NCBI GenBank assembly: GCA_029783825.1
Contig: JAREIK010008118.1
Coordinates: forward strand, 16,001 to 80,000
From: Sapria himalayana
Lineage: Eukaryota > Streptophyta > Magnoliopsida > Malpighiales > Rafflesiaceae
Reading direction: 5' to 3'
Length of the DNA: 64,000 nt
Positions 11,843-22,824 of this stretch are shown one piece after another (position 1 is the stretch's first letter; every line of letters begins with the position of its first letter). The translations under genes were made by a program, and so were the position numbers. The notes below the pieces were generated by a model. That model was not told where the DNA came from and did no database searches. It worked only from the letters and a program-made list of their open reading frames with translations.

Positions 11843-14392
11843 TTACTCATTCTCATCAGAATCATCCAAATCTGCCTCGTCTTCTTCTTAGATGTTGTAA
11901 CATCATTGTCAAACTCCTCTTCATCACTCATTTCTTCCTCATAATCAATTAAATTTTCATCACATCTACATATCCACTTGTATCCATCTCAGAAGATGAG
12001 ACTAAAAGGACGTCTTCGTCCCCCACCACTTCTTCGATTATACCATCATTGTCATCAATTTGAAAAGTTGGTAGTATGAAATCAGTACTTGGTGATGCGG
12101 AGATGACAATTTGAGCCATTGCTTTTATCTTTCACATAGCTTTCCAATCCTTTCTAGGACCAGTCCGACCCATTTATTAACAATATTAAACCTGTGATGC
12201 TTGTACTGCTAAGACAAAAGGTTCATACTTGTTGAATCATTTATTATCATGCACATCGACAAGTTTATATCGAGGATGGACAATAATACCAACATGTGGT
12301 ATTGGATCGAACCATTCACATTTGAATAACATAGTTTTTAACTGGGAGGGCTTAAAATTATTACTTGATCACTTCGACCAGAGTTCCAAAATAGTCATAT
12401 TTAGATTCATTGTATATAGATCCTTTAATGCATACCCCCATATTGTCTGTTGCTCGGTAGCTACCATATGATTTAGTGTAAAATTTAAAACTATTCACAT
12501 AGTAACAATTGTACATTCTAACCTTTCTTAGGGGACCTTGTGCTATACTTCGAATATAATGATTAGAAATTTATTTGCAAGATTATGAACCTGTAATTAT
12601 AATCAAGTGGATTATTTAGATTACAATTACAAATTTTTATTAGAATAATGCAATTATTTTGTGATTTTTACTATAAGTAAACATATGTATTTTTCAAAAA
12701 ATGATGGAAATTTTTTCTCCATCACGGCATTGATTACTTATTCATTAATGATTAGAAACTCCTTACATTTATCTTTAACAAAATCACTAAAAAAAATTAA
12801 AAATAATTCATACATTGATAGGAAATAGTAAATTATTATGCATAATAGATGTCATTTGACTATTAGGAAAAACTTATTCAATGAATGGTTGAAGCTCTCA
12901 ACAATTCATTAGGAAATATAGATGAACTATAGTATATTTATAGTTTTCTAGATACCATTTCCCTTCAGCACCAATTGCTTTACTTAGAGGCTTGAAAATT
13001 TCAAACATTTCATTATCCACATTGTCATAAAGATAAATCTCATTCAGCTTTTCCATAAGTGGAAGAGTTGGATCACCTTCTTTGAAATAGAATGATGTGA
13101 AATTTATAGCCTCATCTATAATATGACCTATTGATATAGAACCCTCAACCTCAGACTTATTCATTATCATATGTTTTATTTTCCTCAAGTATCTACAAAA
13201 AGATTATTGAAATTACAAGTCATTTTTGTGTCTATATAAATAAATATATATATATAAAGAATTGGTTTTGTAAATTAATATTACCTTTCTGGAGGATACA
13301 TTCAATGATAATTGATAGGACTAGCAATCCTATCTTTGTAAGCCAAGTGCATTGAAAGATGTTCCATTGAGTCAAAAAAACTGGGAGGAAAGATTTTCTC
13401 AAGATTGCATAAGATAACTAGAATTTTTTCATTCAGATTCCTCAACTTCTCATTAGTCAATAAAGAAGTTAGTTGCTTGAAGAATAAAGAAATCTCAGTT
13501 ATCGGTGCTCATATTCTATTAGGCAGGAATTCTCGGAGAGCAATTGGTAACAATCTTTGCATGAATTCATGAAAATCATGACTCTTCATGCCAAACATCT
13601 TTAGTTTGTTCGCATCCACACATATCCCCTGATTAGAAGCATACCCATCTGGAAATCTAAGTTTTTTTACCCACTCCAACACAACCTTATTCTGTGATTA
13701 TTGAGAACAAATGGCACATCATGGTATTTATTGGTGACAAGATTTTTTGCAAATTGAGGACGACGACAATATTTATTCAACTCATCTCTTGACTTGTAAG
13801 TGTCCTTAGTTTTTTCTGGTATATTAAACACTATATTGAAAATATTGTCAAACAAATTCTTCTAGATATGCATAACATCAAGATTGTGCCTGAGCAAGTG
13901 TTCACATGTAGTGAAAATTTCAGAAAATACTTATTTTATTCCATCCACAAGTCTTAGATATTGCTGTATTCACAACCTCAACATCAAAATCTATCACCTT
14001 CCTCAACCCTCTGTTATTCAATCCCTACAGAATATCATCTTCAAATCTAACCCCTAAAAATTATTTAGTAATGTTTATATTTTTAATGAAGTCTTTGGCG
14101 TTACGTCGATACGAATGATTAATGGGCAAAATATTCTAATTATTGTCGAACCATTACTATCTTCTACTCATAATTAATCTAAAAGCATCAGAATCTCCAT
14201 ACAATGCAAACATGGCAACATACCAGTTGTACTCTATCCAGACATCATAGAATATGCTAGAAAGTTATTTATGGTCTACATGAGGATTGCGCGCATTGGA
14301 AAATTTTCCCATTTGGAAATATCATAAGTTTGAACCCTAACACCCCAAATACTTTTCAACTCTGCTATTAATGGTTGCAAGAAATAATTATT
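11843..14392 (-). pseudogene. F2 tnp2 transposase, 5'-truncated and degraded
   Basis: Read on the minus strand from 14392: FLQPLIAELKSIWGV and YDISKWENFP (Transposase_21) with nonsense codons at 14290-14170; KTKDTYKSRDELNKYCRRPQ (13667-13855); YPDGYASN, GMKSHDFHEFMQRLLPIAL and IFPPSFFDSMEHL (13300-13660, DUF4218 start); LRKIKHMIMNKSEVEGSIS (13188-12898); then a DUF4216 region (MGVCIKGS, LFKCEWFDP, FNKYEPFVL) at 12160-12460, broken by stops and a frameshift; and an acidic tail ending in TAA at 11843-11845. The domain order is the standard one for plant CACTA transposases. The N-terminal domain is absent because the element is cut at 14392. Confidence 0.85.
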
Positions 14393-14864
14393 TATAGTTA
14401 TATGTTATTATACATATAGTATATATAGCTATAAATATTTTATATAGTTATACATAAAATATAAAGTTATAAATAAATATATAAATTTACATATATGTAT
14501 GCATAGTTACAAATATAGTTGTATTTAATTATAATGTTATATATTTATACAAATATTTATATATAGTTATACACCTAGTTAAAAATAATGTTGTATGTTG
14601 TTACACATGTAATTATACATATAGTTATATGTGGTTACACATATAGTTATACTTATATTTATACATGTAGCTATATATATTTTTCCATATAATTTTATAT
14701 ATGTTTACATATAGTTATATATAGGTATATATATGGTAAAATATATTTTTATATACTAATATATAAAATGTATATTTAATATATGTTGTTAATTATATTT
14801 TTAAATTTTAGTTATGTATAATATTTTATAGTTATACATATAGTCAAAGACAATTATTTATAGT

Positions 14865-14880
14865 TATATGTTTTTATACC
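14865..14880. repeat. Target-site duplication, left copy
   Basis: The bases TATATGTTTTTATACC match 15786-15801 (TATATGTTCTTATACC) at 15 of 16 positions. The two copies directly flank the ARF1-like insert. The intact satellite at about 1920 (reverse complement) carries this word once, as expected for the empty site. Confidence 0.75.
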
Positions 14881-15785
14881 CTTGGGATCCAATGGCAAAA
14901 AGACACAAAATAGAATATAAACAAGCTCGACTTACAATAGATCAGTGCAAAGTAAATGAGGTCTTGTATTTTAGGCATGTAATATATAAATATAAATATA
15001 ATTTGAATCCCCCTAGAACTAGATGATGTCATCCACATAATAGAACAAAACTTAGAGAAAGTAGGCAAAGATTAGATCCACATCTAGATATGTCAACGAA
15101 GTTTGTCTCATCCTGCTAAAATTATTTATGACTTGCTGGCAATCTAAGTGGAAAGCCAATCAAAACCCTAGTAGAGGCCATCGCCAGAGCTAGCATAGGT
15201 GCTCTGAATGTACCAATGGCATTGGCGAAGAGAGAGAAGTCCTAGCTTGTTAGTAATTTCAGTTGCATTCATAGCATTGAGAAGATCTCGCTTATTGAAA
15301 AACACCAGAAAAACTGTATCTCGAAACTTTTCCTCTTTTAAAAACCTATGCAACTTATCTCTAGCTTCAATAACACATTTTCTATCATTGTTGTCCACCA
15401 CAAATATGAGAAATTGGGTATTTTGGAGGTAATCCCTACAGAAAGGGTGAATCTTGTCTAGACCCCCAACATCCCACACAGTGAAATTGTTGTTTTTGTA
15501 TTCAATAGTCTCTACATTGAAGACAATAGTAAGAATTATGGTGCCAATTTCACCAAGCTTCAACTTATACAGAATAGTTGTCTTACCGCAAGCATCAAGA
15601 CATAGCATCAAAATCCACATCTCCTTCTTGGCAAATAGCCTATTGAATAGCTTTGTGAACATCAACTATATTTCTTTCACTAAACCTCAATCTCTTTGTC
15701 ATATGGAAGTAAAGAGATTTGATGAGAGAAAGAAACAAAATCAATATACCTCAAAAGATAGTCACCAGATAGGGAGTTCAACCTC
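14881..15785 (-). mobile_element. ARF1-like retrocopy insert
   Basis: A ~905-bp insert within the AT satellite, flanked by a 16-bp direct repeat. It contains an intronless ARF1-like reading frame (15126-15671, minus) with about 115 bp of 5' leader and about 245 bp of 3' trailer, the size of a small mRNA. Intron loss plus a long target-site duplication indicates LINE-type retroposition of an mRNA. I see no poly(A) run at the left junction, so the tail was lost or never copied. The insert is clearly less AT-rich than its surroundings. Confidence 0.75.
15126..15671 (-). pseudogene. ARF1: ADP-ribosylation factor (ARF1-like) processed pseudogene
   Basis: ARF1 is a small GTPase that recruits coats to Golgi membranes. 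The minus frame shows [18 protein letters not shown], a P-loop LDACGKTT (family GLDAAGKTT), WDVGGLDK (the switch II Gln replaced by Leu), NKRD (family NKQD), [13 protein letters not shown] and HWYIQST. The start codon is ATA (15669-15671) and the second codon, Gly for myristoylation in ARFs, is TAG (15666-15668). A premature TAG lies at 15168-15170; beyond it G-F-D-W-L-S and I-A-x-K of the normal C-terminus are still readable, with another TAG (15144-15146) before the terminal TAA (15126-15128). It spans the whole ARF1 coding length without introns and is dead. Confidence 0.9.
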
Positions 15786-15801
15786 TATATGTTCTTATAC
15801 C
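15786..15801. repeat. Target-site duplication, right copy
   Basis: The bases TATATGTTCTTATACC pair with 14865-14880. From here the AT satellite resumes in register. Confidence 0.75.
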
Positions 15802-17165
15802 TATAGTATATATGAAATAAAAAATATAGTTATATATAGTTAACATATAATTATATGTAGATATATTCATACAAGTAGTTAAAAGTAGTTATACATAAAT
15901 ATATACAAAGTTATAAAAAAACATAGATTTAATTATATGAATACATACATGTATACATAGATACAAATATAGTTATATTTAATTATATAGAATATTACAT
16001 GGTTATACAAATTTTTATATATAGTAATATATATATAGTTATAAATATGTATGTAGTGAAAGATATTGTTATATATAACATTTTTATAGCTATACATTTA
16101 GTAAAATACAATTATATATAGTTATATATTATTATACATATGATATATTTTCTTAAAAATATAGTTATATAGAATTACACATATAGTTATATAATGTTAT
16201 AAAATTAAAAAAAAAAAGTTATATATAGTTATTTTTATAGTTATTAATATAGTTATAAAAATAGTTTAAATAGTTACAAATATAGTTAAATATAATTACG
16301 AAGAGTTCTATATTGTTATACAAATATTTATAAATAGTTACCTTATACTATGATAACAACATGCTCTCAAATGCCCAATTGAATTACACCACTATAAAGA
16401 AAGAACTTGTATCAACAATATTTTCTTTTGGCACGTTAATATCATATTTAGTGGGAACCAAAGTCATAGTTTATACTAAATATTCTATAATCAAATATTT
16501 CATAGAAAAGAAACATGTCAGGCCTAGATTGATTTGATAAATTTTACTATTACAATAGTATGAACTAGAGATATTAGATAAGAAATGCACATATAATCAA
16601 AATTAAAAATAGCTTATAAATAATAGAAAAAGAAGATAGAAGATTTGATGAAGAAGATATTAGATAGATTATTTTATTTGAACAAATTATAATATTGAAT
16701 AAAAATGTAACACCATGGTATGTAGTATTGAATGAACCTTATCATTGCAAGTAGTACTCTGATCAAAATTTGAGGCAAAGTGTTACAGATGAGAGATTAG
16801 CAATATCATGCAATAATGTCACTTTTTGCTCCAACTCTCACGAATTTGTGGAATATGTTAATATTTATGTGCCCAAGTATTTTTCTTCTCTAAATTAATG
16901 TTGATATTTATATATATATATGCATTAATATATATGTGCATATACACTACCCTACACATACACACATTTATACATCCATATACATTACTATACATTATAT
17001 ATCTACATACACATTTTTGTACTTTTGTAAATATTCACACATGTATCTACATTTTCATAGTTGTGTGTATGTACTTGTATGCATGCACATACTACTATAC
17101 ACCCACAAAAACACACACATATACCTATATACATAATGTATTTTTAAAGTTACACATGAAATTAT

Positions 17166-17208
<43 letters not shown>
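17166..17208. repeat. (TA)n-(TG)n compound microsatellite
   Basis: A TA tract (17166-17182) passes directly into about 13 TG units (17182-17208). CA/TA-rich sequence precedes it from 16940. Confidence 0.9.
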
Positions 17209-17212
<4 letters not shown>

Positions 17213-17219
17213 GTTTTTA

Positions 17220-18720
17220 AAATTTTTTGATTTTGAAAATTTAATTAAAATAAAGTATTATATATTGTACACAATGTATAAAATATTCTAAATTTTTATA
17301 TTTAAAACAAATATTTGTGTGTGGGTATATGCGCGTGTGTGTGTATGAAGCATATTAATGTATAAGATGAAATTATGAATTAAATATATGAGCTTCTATT
17401 TTATTCACATAGTTGTTTTTTAATATTTATATTAAAATAACTATCATTATACTAATATAAATAAATGAAGTTGGCATATTTGTAAATTATTTTATTTTTA
17501 CAATCATGTTAAAATTGAAAATATAGTTCATAAATAGATAATATTCTTTTTGTTTTTCTATATAATTTTTTTATTAAATTATTAATGTCTATGAATAAAT
17601 TTTTACCTGTTATTTATTGTTATTAATAAATTTTTAGAAATTTTAAAATTTAAACAAAAATAATGTAGTGCATATATAAAATGTTTTTAATATTTAGTAA
17701 AATATCAATTATTTCTTTAATTATGTTCAAACAAAATAGATTACAATATAAATATATGAATAAATTTATTTACAATTAATTATTTTTTTATTTTATTCAA
17801 AAAATATAAATGACTATATAAATATATGAATTTGTTTTTTAAAATAATTATTTTTAATTTTTTTTTCAAATTGAATACATGACAATGTTTTTTTTTGTAA
17901 TTAATAAATACATTTCAAACATTGTTTATTTATAAAATATATAACATATTGCATATGATGAGGTGCAATTTTTATTTTGTAAATAAATTTTATTTTTAAT
18001 GTTTTATCTTTGTAAATGAAACTACATCACATATATATTTTAAAAATTTTTTATAATGTTTATTTCACAGACATATTGTTATTTGTTTTGAAATTTAGAA
18101 CATAAATTTTAACAAATGAACATTTTATTAGAAATCAAATTAAGTTAAATGATATTAAGTGAAACAAAAATACAAACCCTAAACATATTAAAGCTTAATG
18201 ATTAATCCAAACTAATAAAAATACAATAAAAATACATTTAAGGTTGAAAAGAGTAATTTTAAGTTCCTAAAATATTTAGGAAAATGATAAAGATTTATAC
18301 ACTATCCAAAAAATTATATGAATGACATGAATGATATGAATGGATATTAAGTTTCTGAAGGATGTAGTTATACATGTTGTAGATGTAGTTATATATGATG
18401 GACACCAATAGATATTTAGGGTTACTCCTAATGACCTAACGTGATCCAGAATCTTATTTGGGTATGATTTCCACCTCACATTGGTCCAACTACATCCATT
18501 CATAGGTTTGATTTGTTGGTATAATGGTAGAAAGCTTTGTTTAGAGGTTTGAGGATGTAGAAAATGTCTAGTTCTTATTAAAATTATCATTTCTAATAAT
18601 TTTAAAATATGAGTGTGTACTATTGCTTTTCGGGCATGCTTTGCATGTGCTTCTTATTAAAGTGGAAAACAATAGTCTTATTTTGCATTTTTTTCTTTAA
18701 ATAAAACAATAATTCAAAAA
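17220..18720. other. AT-rich interior of F1-b, no recognisable gene
   Basis: Homopolymer-rich AT sequence fills this stretch. A minus-strand frame at 18276-18590 (104 codons) is in slightly less AT-rich sequence, but I recognise no domain in it. It could be a captured host fragment or chance. Confidence 0.35.
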
Positions 18721-19224
18721 GAAGGATTCTACTGGTAGAAGCTGATGATCACTCCAATTGGGGCTCCTTCAATTTTCGAAGCTTTCATGTTCAATACGAT
18801 GGTTCATGTTCGTGCCGAGGTGGATCATTTTCATTCTTCAGTAATAAATTATCAAGGTCGAGACTTGAGGTGGGTCATTATTTTTAGTTTATGTTTTTTT
18901 ATCTTAGGAAGGTGTGATATAGAATCATGGCTATGATTTCTTCACTAGTGACCATAAAAGCTAGGGGAGAGAAATGAACATCAATTTCATGAATAGATGA
19001 TACTTTATGCAAAGTCGTTAGATGTATTGATTAAGATGTAATAAAATTTTGTTATGTTTTTGTTTTAACAATGTAATATATAGTATCAAAAAAATTTATT
19101 AATTGCTTTTATATTTTGTTAATTATAAATTATGGCTTTTAGTTTATGTTTTTATTTAATTTAATATAAAAACGTAAAAATATGTAATCAATTTTTTTGT
19201 AAAAAAATAAAATAGTAAAAATAA
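18721..19224 (+). other. F1-b 3' segment shared with F1-a
   Basis: An open frame at 18745-18936 (MITPIGAPSIFEAFMFNTMV...) has codon-like composition but no recognised domain. Downstream, GGGGAGAGAAATGAACATCAA and the AT-rich trailer resemble 5711-5850. By position it would be the 3' part of the element's second gene. Confidence 0.35.
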
Positions 19225-19506
19225 TTTTGGAATGAAAATAGCTAGGAATTTTTCCCTGAATAATGTAGCTAGGGACTTTTCAGTAAATCTAAAATACGAT
19301 CAAAATTAGCAAGGGAAAAAATAAATTTAGTTAAGAATTTTACGTCATTAAAACCTTTTTGATAGAGAATTTTTTGAACATTAATTTTTTGCGATGAGCA
19401 CATTAATTTTGGAAAACGTCGGTCATTAATCCATCATTTTTTTAGCAACACGTAATCCTATTTAGTTAGGAAATATTTCCAAGTTATTTCGGATTTTTTT
19501 GTAGTG
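19225..19506 (+). repeat. F1-b subterminal repeats and 3' TIR
   Basis: Words TAGCTAGGAATTTTTCCC, AGCAAGGGAAAAA and TTAGTTAGGAAATATTTCC precede the terminus TTTTTTTGTAGTG. The layout matches 5985-6113 and 27720-27992. Confidence 0.75.
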
Positions 19507-20392
19507 ATATATATTTGACTATCTACATAATAGTATATCTATCAATCTATTTATCTAAATATTTGTCTATCTTTCTTTCTACCTATATATCTACATATCT
19601 ATATATCTATCTAAGAATCTATTTTTCTATTTGTCTATTTACCTATCTATCTTTTAATCTATCTATCTATGTATATATCTATCTATCTATATGTCAATTA
19701 ATCAATCAATCTATCTTTCTATCTATCTTTTTTTCTAGTTGTGTATGTATCTATTTGTCTTTTTGTCTGAATCTCTAATTACCTAATTTTATATCATTGT
19801 AATTGTCAAACTATATATCTTTCTATCTGTATATCTTTCTAACTATCTAAATTTTTTCAGTCCATCAGTCTATTAGTCAATATATATATATATCTTTCTA
19901 TTTATATATCTATCTATCTGTCTATCTATCTTTCATCCTATTTCTTTATCTATTTGCATATTTGTCTATATGTCTATTTGAATATTTGTCTATTTGTCAA
20001 TACATCTATTTTACTAACTATCTAACTATTTAACTATCAATCGAACAATCAATCTAACAGTCTATCTATTTATCTATCATTATATCTATCTTCTTATCTA
20101 TCTGTCTGTCTGTCTATCTATCTTTCTGTCTATCTATCTATCTATACATCTATTTTTTGGTTATCGATCGGTCTATCTATCTATCTATCTATCAATATAT
20201 ATTACTATTAGTATATATGTATATGTGCCTTTATATCCATCTCCCTATCTACCTATTTTTTTTATCTGACTAACTTTATTTTTTCTATTTGTCTATCTAT
20301 CAACCATTCTATCTATCTCTTTCTCTTTCTATAAGTCTATTTATCTATCTATCTATCTATTTATATATTTTTCTATCTATATGTCTATAATT
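19507..20392 (+). repeat. Degenerate TCTA array B, left part
   Basis: TCTA-polarity repeats with TTTG, TGTC and TCAA variants, beginning straight after the F1-b TIR. The array resumes at 23443 with the same polarity, which shows the LINE between them is a later insertion. The last 19 bases (20374-20392) are the proposed target-site duplication. Confidence 0.95.
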
Positions 20393-21379
20393 TTTTTAAA
20401 GGTTATTTTATTATTAAACTAGCCCTCTCTTTTGGCGGAGGAATACCCTTTTTACAAGCTACATCTACCCTTAACCCATTTACCCCCATTTAAATACCTT
20501 ATCTATAAGTAAACTTAAAATAATACTAAACAAGAAAATGGGCCATCATGCTTTTGGAGTTTAAGCCCTATGTCTGCTAAAAGTTCTATCCATGAGTGAT
20601 TTACCAGCTTTTGCAAAGATGTTGTCTACCTTCCGTGAACTGTTTGTACATCCTGCTTGCCAATTCAATAAACTTCTCCAAAACTCGAGTTTTTCCACTG
20701 TCGGCGTGCTTACTTTCCCATTTCGATGAACTTCTCCCGACCTGAACTTACCTACTCCTTACCATCTAATCCCGTAAGAGATACAGACTCGTTACTGTAA
20801 TAGACGCACCCAATAGACTCTCTTATACAAACTTAATACATAAAATAGACGCACCCATTGACACACAGAACGACGCCTTATCATACAAGGCTCTTACAAA
20901 TTTAATGCATTACCACACAGCTGATTATAAAGACGCATTACCATACTTAAACAGACACATTCATCATGACAATTTACCGAAATAATTGAGCAGGTATAGC
21001 TCTACCATCCGCTTTCTTTCCACTTAAGGTGCATATTGGAAGCTTTTTATTCTGCTAAAGCTACACAGAAAACTACAGCCAGCTATATAAAATTAAACAT
21101 ACTACCTTTTAAATACCCACCGGACCGAGGTGAACATCCTTCTCTATAGAATCAACCGGATTCTCGCTTTCTTAAAATTATATTATCCCTTTACTAATTT
21201 CACCTGAAAATAAGCAAGCATACGACAAATTTAAACTACATACATACCTCTGTTGTTTTTAGTCTCCCCTCACTGGGAGGCTTTTTATATGTCATTTATT
21301 CTTCTCCTAGAGTTGTGAAGCTGCTGAATAATCAACAGAGCAATGAAGTATTCTTTGAGGACAACTTTAATTAAGATTT
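20393..21379 (-). other. LINE 3' trailer
   Basis: About 0.95 kb of non-coding sequence between the RNase H remnant and the A tail. It is noticeably less AT-rich than the flanking repeats, and no frame of interest is visible. It ends in GTTTAATAATAAAATAACC plus a short A run (minus strand). Confidence 0.5.
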
Positions 21380-21870
21380 TTGTATTCTAACATATGGAAA
21401 TTCAATCCTATCTAAATCTATTAAACCTATAAATTTTCCAGGGATTCCATCTCCCTCAAATTCTTGTACTCCTATTTTCATTCCATCCTCCACTAATTTA
21501 TCTGCCAACACATTAGTCTCTCTATAAATGTGTTCTATCTCTCCTTTTAATTCTCCTAAAATGTTTCTGATGTGAACAATTTCTTCTTCAAACTGTCATA
21601 ATTGTAACTTGTTTTGTACTAGCTGAACTAGTATTTTTGAGTCAACTTGAACCTGGATTTTATGGTAGTTATTATCTTTGCAAATTTGTAAGCCCTTATG
21701 TAGGGCTATAATCTTTGCATGTAATGCCGAGGAGGCAATGCTCCTTTATGTGAAAGCTTTTAGCACTTTGCCCTCCTCATTTCTTATGGACCCTCCTCCC
21801 CCTGCCACGCCCATCTCTCTTTTAAAGCTCTAGTCTGTATTGAGCACTAGGCTTCCATGCAAGGGTTTTT
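21380..21870 (-). pseudogene. LINE RNase H domain remnant
   Basis: The minus strand reads LNTD, a stop, SFKREMGVAGGGGSIRNEEG, SSALHAKIIALHKGL and IQVQVDSKILVQLVQ with a few stops. The order matches the plant LINE RNase H domain (RVT_3 type). The first Asp (LNTD) and the VDS Asp are visible, but the Glu expected in the A-E-x-x-A-L motif is Lys, so the active site is broken. It lies directly downstream of the zf-RVT part. Confidence 0.75.
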
Positions 21871-22380
21871 CTAGTTAACTCTTTTGACTACTGGCATCTT
21901 CCTTGTTACTGTTGTTAGGTTCCATGCCCTCTTTCTATCCTCATCCATTCTCATGCTTCTCGCTTTTATTGGATTGCAAGTAGTAATTAAAGCAATTTCT
22001 CTTTTAATTTCATCTAATATATCTTTAACCTTCATTACCACATTCTCAAATCTACTTTTGTTCCTAGCTTTCCATATGCACCAAAGTCTTATATGCGGAA
22101 TGTAATTCCTTAACCATTTTAAAATTTTATTCTTTGATTCCTTTTTCGACCAAGATTCCAATCTCTTTTTCAGAGATGTTTTATCATTTTTAATTTCAGC
22201 TTCAGATTCTAATATTCGCCATAAATTAGCTGCTATTTTTCCTGAAGAGAAAAGATGATCCGTGCTCTCTATCTCTTGAAGGCAGCATTCACATCTAGAT
22301 GCTAACTTTATGCCTTTTTTCTGAATATTTCCATCTACTGGAATAATATTTAAAACTATTTTCCACATAAACACAATCAA
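21871..22380 (-). pseudogene. LINE zf-RVT zinc-binding region
   Basis: A 169-codon open frame begins MIVFMWKIVLNIIPVDGNIQ and continues KKGIKLASRCECC, ESTDHLF and LWCIWKARNKSRFE. These are the hallmarks of the zf-RVT domain at the C-terminal side of plant LINE reverse transcriptases: a C-x-C-C cluster, then a T-D-H-L motif and the W-x-I-W-x-x-R-N motif. It continues toward the RNase H domain. The frame is open, but the protein around it is broken. Confidence 0.8.
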
Positions 22381-22824
22381 TTTCTGTGGCAGATCTTTTA
22401 TCCAGATTTCTTTAAATTGTGAAGGCTTTTTATTCCTGATTAGTTCTTTGGCACTTTTTAAGGTGAATTTTTCCTACGGATTTAGTGTCCATTCCACCTG
22501 CTTTTTGTTGAAATTATGTGTTTTTCTACTATATTCTATAGTTTCCGCATCAATATCTAATTTTTAGAAGCTTTTTTAGAATCTTTCAGTGTTCTATTTC
22601 CTATATTATATTTAGCTTTTACATATGATGCCCAAATACTTCCATTTTGTTTTAACATCCACCAGTTTTTGCATGCCCAGGCTTTAGCTATGTCGTTTAG
22701 GTTTCTAAAGCCTAAACCTGCCTCCTCTTTAGGGTAACATAAATCCTTCATTTTTTCCAATGAAGCTTGTTTTTCCCTTCTTTTTTCCCCCATAGATAAT
22801 TTGCCATTTACCTTTCCAACTTAT
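22381..22824 (-). pseudogene. LINE linker between RT and zf-RVT
   Basis: An open frame at 22557-22793 shows DLCYPKEEAGLGFRNLNDIA, KAWACKNWWMLKQ, SIWASYVKAKY. This is the conserved stretch between the RT thumb and zf-RVT in plant LINEs. It is in a different frame from the RT part upstream (stop at 22825) and from the zf-RVT part downstream, so at least two frameshifts are present. Confidence 0.75.

Larger units (their letters stand above)
9022..14392 (-). mobile_element. CACTA element F2, truncated inside tnp2
   Basis: The left end is CACTACTAAAATTCACAG, a CACTA terminus, followed by about 0.6 kb of GGTCGGTAA / TTACCGACC subterminal words. Two gene remnants follow on the minus strand: a Transposase_24-type second gene and tnp2. 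The element stops abruptly at about 14392 within the Transposase_21 domain (FLQPLIAEL), where AT satellite begins. Compared with F3, about 5.4 kb (tnp2 start, 5' region and the other TIR) is missing. Confidence 0.85.
14393..16335 (-). repeat. AT satellite (~537-bp family), inverted copy, split by a retrocopy
   Basis: Words such as ATATAGTTATATGT and TTGTTAATTATATTTT are the reverse complement of the repeat at 1080-2290. For example, the region around 14785-14880 mirrors 1380-1460 in order. The satellite is interrupted at 14881-15785. Across the gap the sequence continues exactly as in the uninterrupted unit (ATGTTYTTATACCTATA). Copies here are less regular than at 1080-2290. Confidence 0.7.
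16336..19506 (+). mobile_element. CACTA element copy F1-b, decayed, 3' end intact
   Basis: The right end is TTTTTTTGTAGTG, inverse of a CACTA terminus, preceded from about 19225 by AGCTAGGAATTTTTCCC words. The 18960-19080 block matches 5710-5850 of F1-a. No transposase domain is recognisable. A CACTATAAAGAAAG word at 16390 could be its left TIR, but there is no matching 3-bp flank, so the left boundary is a guess. TCTA array B begins just after the right TIR. Confidence 0.5.

Noticed and set aside
15208..15843. Plus-strand frames of 74 and 129 codons
   Set aside because: They are antisense shadows of the ARF1-like pseudogene.
16898..17230. Plus-strand frame of 110 codons rich in Tyr, His and Thr
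   Set aside because: It comes from CA/TA/TG microsatellite sequence and has no domain.
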